Shown here: positions 7,442-13,010 of the stretch, piece after piece
Position numbering within the stretch: the stretch's first letter is position 1
How the letters are laid out: every line of letters starts with the position of its first letter
Source: Methyloprofundus sp.
GTDB lineage: Bacteria; Pseudomonadota; Gammaproteobacteria; Methylococcales; Methylomonadaceae
Direction of reading: 5' to 3'
Length of the DNA: 13,010 nt
Assembly (NCBI GenBank): GCA_030619185.1
Contig: JAUXBW010000016.1
Coordinates: 1 to 13,010, forward strand
Made by a program: the position numbers and the translations under genes
The notes under the pieces: model-generated
Told to the model about the DNA's origin: nothing
Database searches by the model: none
What the model saw: only the letters and a program-made list of their open reading frames with translations

Positions 7442-9087
7442 TGACAATGGAAAAAGGCTTTCTTGGCATCATTCTGCATGCACACCTACCCTTTGTACGC
7501 CACCCAGAGTACGACAGTTTTTTTGAAGAGATCTGGTTGTTTGAAGCGATAACAGAGTGTTATGTCCCCCTTATCCGCTCGCTTGAACGACTCCATCGAG
7601 ACCAAGTCAACTATCGCTTAACCCTGTCGCTGTCACCTCCGCTTATTTCTATGCTCAGTGACGAGTTATTGCAGTCGCGTTACCTAATCTATATTAATAA
7701 TCGCTTAGAGCTGGCAGAAAAGGAAATTATCAGGACACGGGGGATACCGGAATACCATAAGTTAGCCAGACTATACCGCCGCCTGTATCAGAATACACTG
7801 AATATCTTTGCCAGGCAGTACGACTGCAACCTATTAACCGCTTTTCAGAAATTTAATGCCGCCGGAAATCTGGAGCTTATTACCTGTGCGGCTACCCATG
7901 GCTTTTTACCTTTATTAAATAAGAGTGAAGCTGCTGTACGCAATCAAATCAACACGGGCGTTGAAACCTTTATATCCCATCTTGGTTTCGCACCCGCAGG
8001 CTTCTGGTTACCTGAATGCGGTTACTACCCTGGGCTAGAAAAACATTTAAAAAATGCAGGCATACATTACTTTTTCGTAGATTCACATGGTATCGATAAT
8101 GCCAGCATCGCCCCGCCAAACAGCGTCTATGCGCCACTAAATTGCGGCAACAACGTGATGGCATTTGCCAGAGACCCAGAATCATCGCGTCAAGTATGGA
8201 GTTCTCATGACGGTTATCCAGGGGATTATGACTACCGGGAGTATTACAGTGATATCGGGTTTGAATTAGACCTGGATTATATTGCCCCCTATATTCTGGA
8301 TGAACATATTCGTATCAATACCGGCATCAAGTACCATCGAGTCACCGGCACTGATCGAGCTAAAGAAATTTACCACCCTAGGCAGGCACTACATAAAGCA
8401 CAGCAACATGCACATGACTTTATCAACAAACGCCAACTGCAAATCAATCGTCTCAGTACGGGTATGGATCGTCCGCCAATCATCGTATCACCGTATGATG
8501 CTGAATTGTTCGGACATTGGTGGTTTGAAGGACCACAGTGGCTAGAGTGGGTTTTACGCTTCGCAGATAAAGACACGAATGCGCTGCAAACCATTAGCTG
8601 TGGTGATTACTTACAGCAGATTTCCACACACCAGCAAGCAGTCCCTTCCGCATCAACCTGGGGCGATCAAGGCTATTCCAGCTTCTGGATTAATGAAACC
8701 AATGACTGGATTTACCCCCTATTACATAAAGCAGGGGCGGATATGGAAAAACTGGCCTCTAGTTTTACAGGGGTTAAGGCCAGCCCATTACAGGAAAGAG
8801 CACTGAATCAGGCAGTACGTTCATTATTATTAGCTCAGGCTTCCGACTGGCCCTTCATTATGAAAACAGGAACGACTGTTGAATATGCCAGGAAACGCAT
8901 CACTGACCATTTGGCGCGATTTAATTATTTACGTGACTGCATTCGTAACAATGCCATCAATGAGCGCTACCTATGTGCTCTGGAAATACTAGATGATGTC
9001 TTCCCGGGTGTCGATTTCCGGGATTTTAATATGCCGTTACAGCCAGCAAAGAGAGCAGATAAGCAGAAAACACTTGTAGATTCTTAA
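7441..9087 (+). CDS. GH57 family 1,4-alpha-glucan branching enzyme
   Basis: This 548-residue protein is a glycoside hydrolase family 57 enzyme of the AmyC/branching type (with DUF1957). It would form alpha-1,6 branches in glycogen or related alpha-glucan by a retaining mechanism in the cytoplasm. Conserved regions in order: HAHLPF at 13-18; ITCAATHGFLPLL near 147-159; FWLPECGY at 188-195 with the probable nucleophile Glu192; FVDSHG near 212-217; PYDAELFGHWWFEGP at 351-365 with the probable acid/base Asp353; and ASDWPFIMKTGTT in the C-terminal helical part. The GTG start overlaps the TAG of the DUF4912 gene by one base. An in-frame ATG at 7447 is an alternative. It is unrelated in fold to GlgB (GH13), so the symbol glgB is not used. 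Confidence 0.93.
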   Translation: MTMEKGFLGIILHAHLPFVRHPEYDSFFEEIWLFEAITECYVPLIRSLERLHRDQVNYRLTLSLSPPLISMLSDELLQSRYLIYINNRLELAEKEIIRTRGIPEYHKLARLYRRLYQNTLNIFARQYDCNLLTAFQKFNAAGNLELITCAATHGFLPLLNKSEAAVRNQINTGVETFISHLGFAPAGFWLPECGYYPGLEKHLKNAGIHYFFVDSHGIDNASIAPPNSVYAPLNCGNNVMAFARDPESSRQVWSSHDGYPGDYDYREYYSDIGFELDLDYIAPYILDEHIRINTGIKYHRVTGTDRAKEIYHPRQALHKAQQHAHDFINKRQLQINRLSTGMDRPPIIVSPYDAELFGHWWFEGPQWLEWVLRFADKDTNALQTISCGDYLQQISTHQQAVPSASTWGDQGYSSFWINETNDWIYPLLHKAGADMEKLASSFTGVKASPLQERALNQAVRSLLLAQASDWPFIMKTGTTVEYARKRITDHLARFNYLRDCIRNNAINERYLCALEILDDVFPGVDFRDFNMPLQPAKRADKQKTLVDS

Positions 9088-9149
9088 CACCCTGGAATTA
9101 GAATGGAGCTGCTACAACATACCTTTTCGTGACCCAGGCCATACAATTT

Positions 9150-9278
9150 ATGCCTATACCTGAAGACAGTGACATTATCCAGCGATACAAAAGTAAATAT
9201 CATTCCAGAAATAACTCGTCTCAAAGATACCCTCCGTTCACGGAATGGTATGTTTTTGACCTCCTCTTTAGACGTTGA
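9150..9278 (+). CDS. Doubtful 42-residue small ORF after the branching enzyme
   Basis: An ATG-started frame of 42 codons reads MPIPEDSDIIQRY, then a basic, Ser/Asn-rich middle, then YPPFTEWYVFDLLFRR and a TGA. The frame stays open upstream to a stop at 9099, and a GTG at 9129 could also start it. The composition (Trp, Tyr, Pro and charged residues, ending YVFDLLFRR) looks more like protein than random sequence. It could be a small protein or the tail of a decayed gene. Against it: there is no clear ribosome site, no family is recognised, and a possible transcription terminator lies inside it. It is reported only as a weak candidate. Confidence 0.2.
   Translation: MPIPEDSDIIQRYKSKYHSRNNSSQRYPPFTEWYVFDLLFRR
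9227..9256 (+). terminator. Possible rho-independent terminator of the DUF4912-GH57 unit
   Basis: ATACC (9227-9231) pairs with GGTAT (9247-9251), and inside it CCGT (9234-9237) pairs with ACGG (9240-9243). A small internal bulge separates the stems, and a run of five T follows at 9252-9256. It lies between two convergent genes, 140 bases after the GH57 stop, where a terminator is expected. The stem is imperfect and the loop is very tight, so confidence is moderate to low. Confidence 0.35.
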
Positions 9279-9280
9279 AT

Positions 9281-9922
9281 TTACTGCTCTAATATAAACG
9301 CAGCCAGCCTCTTAGCTTGCTCAGCATTTAAGTTAGCCATTGGCGGCATAGGTATTTCTCCCCACTTACCAACACCTCCTTTTTGCATAGAAGTGACGAG
9401 CATATTTTGTGCTTGAAGTTCTTGTTTATATTTAGCAGCGATGTCTTTGAACGATGGGCCGAGCATTTTTTTGTCTATAGCATGACACCCCATGCAGCCA
9501 TTAGATGTCAGTAGCTCTTGTGTTTGTGGTTTACTGTCAGCTTTGGCTAGACTGATTGCAGAGGCGGCTAACACTTCACTATCCGTTATTTCTGCCGTGC
9601 CATAAACAACGGCTAGATAGGCTCCAATACTTTTAATATCTGTTTCACTCAGCGCCGCGCCATAAGAGTGCTTCATTTTAGCAACTTCGGCAGTCCATTG
9701 AGCTTGGTTCATGCCAGGAGGTTGATAAAAGATATAATCCACAGAATGACAAATCATACACTTTTGAGTGGCAAGCTGATAACCCGCCAGTTCAGACTTA
9801 GGTAACTTAGCCGTTTCAGGAGGTAATATTATTTGCTTGGGCGCTGCAAAACTTGATGATGAAGCTGTAAAAAAAATTAAGCAAAAAGCAAGGATGGAGC
9901 GAACCGTTTTTGTGCTTTGCAT
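9281..9922 (-). CDS. Dihaem cytochrome c, SorB-like domain fused to a c-551/c5-like domain
   Basis: The 213-residue product starts with a signal peptide (cleavage probably after SSSSFAA, near residue 27) and carries two haem c sites: CMICH at 55-59 and CMGCH at 143-147. The first half (GYQLATQKCMICHS, QPPGMNQAQWTAEVAKMKHSYG) strongly resembles SorB, the monohaem subunit of sulfite dehydrogenase. The second half (NGCMGCHAIDKKMLGPSFKDIAAKY, then WGEIPMPPM with the likely Met axial ligand at 192 or 195) resembles small soluble cytochromes c-551/c5. It follows the molybdoenzyme gene after a 9-base gap, with an AAGGA ribosome site 6 bases before its ATG. It should accept electrons from sulfite oxidation in the periplasm. 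The classical SorB has only one haem, so this is an extended form. Confidence 0.9.
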   Translation of the reverse strand: MQSTKTVRSILAFCLIFFTASSSSFAAPKQIILPPETAKLPKSELAGYQLATQKCMICHSVDYIFYQPPGMNQAQWTAEVAKMKHSYGAALSETDIKSIGAYLAVVYGTAEITDSEVLAASAISLAKADSKPQTQELLTSNGCMGCHAIDKKMLGPSFKDIAAKYKQELQAQNMLVTSMQKGGVGKWGEIPMPPMANLNAEQAKRLAAFILEQ

Positions 9923-9931
9923 GACTAATCC

Positions 9932-11170
9932 TTAAATAATGGTAACAGGCGTGGTTTCAACCGCATGGCGACGATAGCCACCAGGGTTCCAGTCCGCCTT
10001 CAGAGGCTGTATTTCACCCGCTCTATTACTAGCACGCACCATTAGTGCTGTGCGGCCTATCTGTTTAAAGCTTATATCTAATTTCCATTCCTGAAATGAA
10101 AACCGCCCCAAACTTGCAGATAATTTTGCCGCTCTCCAAGTACGTCCACCATCAATAGACACATCAACACTTTTTAGACCCTCGCCACTATCAAATGCAA
10201 TGCCTTTTAATTCCACTCGACGGTTAACAGGCATTTGTCCGCCTGCCATGACACTGGTAATAAAACTACGTACTGGCAAAGTAGAGATAGGCCGTGTTTT
10301 ATCAGCTTGCGTACCCGGTGCAACGCACATGCAGTCATTATCAGGAATACGGTAAGCTTTATTCATAAAATAAGCATCATGCCCTTTATAAACATGGTCT
10401 AACACGACAATATCTGACAAATGTTTAACCCAATAAGTACCAAAGTAGCCAGGGACAATCAATTTAAGCGGATAACCATTTAAGAAAGGCAGGTCTTCTC
10501 CATTCATTCCCCATGCCAGCAGGGGTTCAGGGCTGAGTGCATGTTCAATATCCAGGCTTTTATGAAAATCTGGTGTTGTTGGTTGAACTGGCTTATCTAG
10601 ACCATTGAAAACAACTTGTTTAGCATCAGATAACACACCTACTTTTTCCAGTACAGCCTTTAGTGGCACACCCATCCATCGCGCATTACCCATTGCCCCA
10701 TGGCTTAACTGTGCACCGAACACGCGCGGCGAAGAATAACCGCGACTGTTTCCCGAACATTGATTGACAGCAACGACCTCAACTTGTTCAACAATTGATT
10801 TAAGTTCATCTAATGATAAGCTCAAGGGCTTTTTAACAGCACCTCTGATATTAAGACGGTAATCTGCCAAGTCGATAGAGGTAGGCAAGTTCGCCAGATG
10901 ATAACGTACGTAAAATGCATCATTTGCAGTAATCACACCCTCATTAAATATACTAAAGGGGGTTTCCAAGTGCGGGGGGCGACTATGCACAAGGATTAGC
11001 TTACGTTTTTTTGGAAATCGCACTAAAGGGCGTTCACCCCCAGCAAACGTAACACCTTCGCCTGTCCCTTGTGCAGCATGAGCTATTAATGGAGCGGCTA
11101 AAGCGAGTGTGCCCGCATTGCGTATAAAACGACGGCGAGAGTGCATCTGTTTATGTTCATTATCAGTCAT
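9932..11170 (-). CDS. sorA: SorA-type sulfite dehydrogenase, molybdopterin subunit
   Basis: This 412-residue member of the sulfite oxidase family would oxidise sulfite to sulfate at a molybdenum cofactor in the periplasm. A twin-arginine signal (SRRRFIRNAG at 11-20, then a hydrophobic stretch to about 33) is consistent with export of a folded, cofactor-loaded protein. The Moco-binding domain contains AVNQCSGNSRG with the molybdenum-ligating Cys138, followed by GAMGNARWMGVPLKAVL. The C-terminal part (about 290-400: VKGIAFDSGEGLKSVDVSIDGGRTWR-type strands, AGEIQPLKADWNPGGY) is the Mo-co dimerisation domain. No haem or cytochrome b5 domain is present. An AAGGAAG ribosome site lies 9 bases before the ATG. 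The downstream SorB-like cytochrome supports SorA rather than YedY/MsrP or a nitrate reductase. The exact substrate is inferred. Confidence 0.9.
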   Translation of the reverse strand: MTDNEHKQMHSRRRFIRNAGTLALAAPLIAHAAQGTGEGVTFAGGERPLVRFPKKRKLILVHSRPPHLETPFSIFNEGVITANDAFYVRYHLANLPTSIDLADYRLNIRGAVKKPLSLSLDELKSIVEQVEVVAVNQCSGNSRGYSSPRVFGAQLSHGAMGNARWMGVPLKAVLEKVGVLSDAKQVVFNGLDKPVQPTTPDFHKSLDIEHALSPEPLLAWGMNGEDLPFLNGYPLKLIVPGYFGTYWVKHLSDIVVLDHVYKGHDAYFMNKAYRIPDNDCMCVAPGTQADKTRPISTLPVRSFITSVMAGGQMPVNRRVELKGIAFDSGEGLKSVDVSIDGGRTWRAAKLSASLGRFSFQEWKLDISFKQIGRTALMVRASNRAGEIQPLKADWNPGGYRRHAVETTPVTII

Positions 11171-11229
11171 ATCATTAAACTTCCTTGGCGATGAGAATTA
11201 GGTCATTGTTGCATATTAAAGATTTCCTT

Positions 11230-11328
11230 AGGAATGGGCACGAAATAAATTGGGCAACTGGCGCAATATTTTTGTTCGTATTCAAGGCGCACAAACAGGC
11301 GCATAGCAAGCTACGTAACTGTTTGTGC
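11230..11328 (+). repeat. Dispersed repeat, copy B, with hairpin
   Basis: Bases 11295-11321 are an exact 27-base inverted match to 2-28. To the left, GAAATAAAT and ATTTTTGTT blocks occur in the same order as in the minus-strand reading of copy A, with diverged sequence between, so the homology spans roughly 90 bases. This copy also contains a 10-base perfect inverted repeat, GCACAAACAG (11289-11298) and CTGTTTGTGC (11319-11328). These arms enclose a 20-base loop that itself carries TAGC-AA-GCTA. It lies just upstream of sorA, within about 60 bases of its ATG, so it may affect that promoter. No transposase accompanies it. Confidence 0.6.
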
Positions 11329-11450
11329 AACACCGAAGACGGACAAAAAGATAAGCTAGTTGCTCAAGTGTGTCGTGCACGTTCCTTATTATTAACGAAG
11401 TGTAAACCTGTTCCCATTATGTGTACAGGGCAACCGGGCTTAAAAACACT

Positions 11451-11640
11451 TTAAAATACAAATTAGATAAGGTATTAGTTATCACACTTTGTGCCGTTAT
11501 ATGTGGTGCAAATAATTGGGTGGCAATCGAAGAATTTGGCAAGGCCTAAGAAGAATGGTTTACGGAGCTGTTAGACTTAACCCATATATGAGGTAAAGTA
11601 CGAAATACCATCCCATGATACCTTTGGAGATATTTTTGAA
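11451..11640 (+). pseudogene. Decayed ISAs1-family transposase fragment (N-terminal domain)
   Basis: Reading from 11451 gives LKYKLDKVLVITLCAVICGA, then NNWVAIEEFGKA, a TAA at 11547, then EEWFTELLDLTH. A +1 shift near 11587 continues as YEVKYEIPSHDTFGDIF. This is the conserved N-terminal DDE_Tnp_1-associated segment of ISAs1/H-repeat transposases. It includes the hydrophobic ITLCAVICGA block, the EEFG block and the final PSHDTFGDIF. There is no start codon with a ribosome site, one in-frame stop and at least one frameshift. The catalytic DDE domain is absent, as the sequence runs into the M41 gene from the other strand. The remnant is clearly non-functional, and its other IS end was not identified. 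Confidence 0.82.
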
Positions 11641-11664
11641 AACCAAGCTGGCCGCCCCCTTGAA

Positions 11665-12312
11665 CTACCTATTATTACCTAAAAAATGCTCAAGTACTGT
11701 GCTTGCTTCCTCACAGGAAATAGTTGATTGCTTGTTTTCCAACAGATAGTTCGCAAAATGCTTGATGCACTCCCAGTTTTCATAATCATCAATAAATTGA
11801 AAGGCTTGCTCGAATAATGACTTCATTTTTAATTCACGCTCATCAACATTTGGAATAAAGTATTCTAAATAACGATTAGCCTGCTCAATATCTGAATGAC
11901 CACCATAATTATGTAAGGCTGCTATATTCATTAGGTGTGAGTTAAATATTTCATCATCACGCAACGCAACAAACTTTGCCTCAGCCAAAGGACCTGCCAG
12001 AAAATTAATAACATCTGCCTCATAAGCCTGCTTTAAGAGTTGCTCCTCTAGATCAGTAGCAAAATCATGTTTTTTAATATTAGCAATTAATAAATTTTCA
12101 ACCAATCTGCCGCCTTCGACCCTAGCAAAAAAAGGAAATTTCTTTTGTCCGCTATTGTTAATAGTAATTTGAAAAAAGACTGGGGGTAATTGCTGTTGGT
12201 GATTTCTAATATAAATTGCAATTACATGACCTGCTTCATGAAAAGCAATATTCTTATTAATCTCACTTATGGAAACCGGTGAGCACTGTACGATATGTTG
12301 AGTTCGTTGCAT
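11665..12312 (-). CDS. Stand-alone M41-like (FtsH-type) zinc metalloprotease domain protein
   Basis: From the ATG at 12312 the protein has 215 residues. It carries HEAGH at 25-29, the zinc-binding catalytic motif, then LAGPLAEAKF at 105-114 and GGHSDIEQANRYL at 138-150. The last resembles the FtsH segment SNDLERAT, which supplies the third zinc ligand (here Asp141). The spacing and order match the M41 protease domain of FtsH, but there is no AAA ATPase module, no membrane segment and no signal peptide. An alternative TTG start at 12339 would add nine residues, and neither start has a strong ribosome site. Neighbours are an IS remnant and a broken antitoxin, so operon context gives no help. 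Substrate and role are unknown, and activity is predicted from the zinc-site residues only. Confidence 0.8.
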   Translation of the reverse strand: MQRTQHIVQCSPVSISEINKNIAFHEAGHVIAIYIRNHQQQLPPVFFQITINNSGQKKFPFFARVEGGRLVENLLIANIKKHDFATDLEEQLLKQAYEADVINFLAGPLAEAKFVALRDDEIFNSHLMNIAALHNYGGHSDIEQANRYLEYFIPNVDERELKMKSLFEQAFQFIDDYENWECIKHFANYLLENKQSTISCEEASTVLEHFLGNNR

Positions 12313-12339
12313 AGATGTATCATCCCGTAATAAAAACAA

Positions 12340-12831
12340 TCAATTAAATGGATTCTATTAATGTTACTTTAAGTGGAAAAATCGGTTGAGCATAAATTTA
12401 AAGTGCAAGACATTGGTTTCACAGTGCTTTAAAAAATCATTGCTTCCCTCAATAGATTAAGCAGGTTTTTTTTCAGTACTGTGGATTCAAGAGCTTGAGC
12501 TAGAAACCATGAGCAACTAATTATTCTAGGTTTATGAATGGTGCTTATTACTTTGCAAGAGCAGACCCTAATTTTTAACAGGACAATCTCTCTCAAAGAC
12601 CCTTACCATTTTCCTATCAAAAATATTACACAATCTGGCACAGGTTTATTGTGACTGACTTCTCATTTGTTCACCTTGATTTTTAAGGCAGGCCAATATG
12701 CCCCCATTTATTCATTGGAACAGCAACTAAAAAAGTGTAAGGGAGATGGAAATAAATAATTGCCCAATTTCTAAAGCTAAACATACACGGGGCTCAAGGG
12801 GTCAGCCAGCTTAAAAATGGCAATAATAACT
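12340..12831. other. Non-coding stretch between the M41 gene and the antitoxin remnant
   Basis: About 490 bases of AT-rich sequence hold no convincing gene on either strand. All frames are broken by frequent stops. The stretch contains the partial repeat at 12738-12760 and T-rich runs near 12467-12474. No promoter or terminator stands out. Its position downstream of a decayed antitoxin suggests it may include the eroded remains of the partner toxin, but no VapC catalytic motif could be read. Confidence 0.6.
12738..12760 (+). repeat. Dispersed repeat, partial copy C
   Basis: These 23 bases match 75-97 in inverted orientation with a single difference (A for C at the ninth base). The similarity fades immediately to the right, apart from a possible GCCCAATT that recalls the GGGCAA of copy B. 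The portion shared between copies A and B (the 27-base block) is not found here. It is therefore a fragment or a diverged member of the same family. Confidence 0.5.
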
Positions 12832-13010
12832 TTATAAATCAGTTCTCATTCTTTCCAGGTCATCATCCCACTTTAGTTTACCTTTAAACTGTTTGATTTC
12901 AGCCTGTTTTTTTAACCTAGTCAAAGTTTTAAGCCCTAACTCAACAGCTTCTCTCTTTATTTTAATCCCGTAATTTGAAGTGCATCAATCATTAATTTAT
13001 CATCAATTAC
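12832..13010 (-). pseudogene. VapB-like (DUF2191) antitoxin, frameshifted and cut by window edge
   Basis: Reading the minus strand from the window end gives VIDDKLMIDALQITGLK, then a stop. With one extra A in the A-run near 12960-12964, the frame continues as IKREAVELGLKTLTRLKKQA, then EIKQFKGKLKWDDDLERMR-TDL and a TAA at 12834-12832. Both parts fit consecutive segments of a VapB/DUF2191 ribbon-helix-helix antitoxin: a short N-terminal strand (normally MRTN before VIDDKLM), two helices, then the toxin-binding GKLKW tail. The N-terminal few codons lie outside the window. No VapC toxin follows in the expected position. The gene is either a true pseudogene or carries a sequencing error in the homopolymer. 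Confidence 0.75.

Noticed and set aside
11185..11454. Plus-strand open frame of 89 codons starting at TTG, upstream of the transposase remnant.
   Set aside because: It runs through the dispersed repeat and hairpin, has no family resemblance and no ribosome site, and ends out of frame with the transposase similarity.
12600..12730. Possible VapC toxin remnant on the minus strand (a frame reading GGILACLKNQGEQM, recalling the GELACGNLKNR block of VapC).
   Set aside because: The match is only a few residues, needs a gap, lacks any PIN-domain aspartates and is flanked by stops.

Overview
The window looks like a chromosomal segment of a gammaproteobacterium of moderate to low GC content. The best guess, by inference only, is a Methylococcales-type methanotroph. 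The pointers are the E. coli-like order yrbG-kdsD-kdsC-lptC-lptA-lptB-rpoN-hpf, a DUF4912 plus GH57 glucan-branching pair, and a periplasmic SorAB-type sulfite dehydrogenase. No rRNA, tRNA or CRISPR array was seen.

Region 1 (about 130-6246, all minus strand) is one compact block of eight genes with gaps or overlaps of at most about 53 bases. A CaCA cation antiporter leads. KdsD and KdsC follow (two steps of KDO synthesis), then LptC, LptA and LptB (lipopolysaccharide export), then sigma-54 and hibernation promoting factor. Just upstream of the first gene, on the same strand, is a near-perfect -24/-12 (sigma-54) promoter match. This raises the possibility that RpoN feeds back on its own operon.

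Region 2 (6247-9087, plus strand) is divergent. A sigma-70-like promoter precedes a DUF4912 protein and an overlapping GH57 1,4-alpha-glucan branching enzyme, which form a glycogen/alpha-glucan unit. A hairpin with a T-run near 9227-9256 may terminate it.

Region 3 (9281-11170, minus strand) encodes a Tat-exported sulfite oxidase-family molybdoenzyme followed by a two-haem c-type cytochrome. The first half of the cytochrome resembles SorB and the second half resembles cytochrome c-551/c5. Together they would oxidise periplasmic sulfite and pass electrons to the respiratory chain.

Region 4 (11171-13010) is gene-poor and decayed. It holds a dispersed repeat with a hairpin, a broken ISAs1-type transposase fragment, a free-standing M41 (FtsH-like) zinc-protease domain without an AAA domain, and, at the right edge, a VapB-like antitoxin reading frame broken by a one-base frameshift. 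Related repeat copies lie at both edges of the window and at 11230-11328, so the conserved gene block is bracketed by short dispersed repeats. The best candidates for something little described are the orphan M41 protein, the sigma-54-like promoter ahead of the lpt-rpoN operon, the fused cytochrome and the repeat family. Most of the rest is ordinary.
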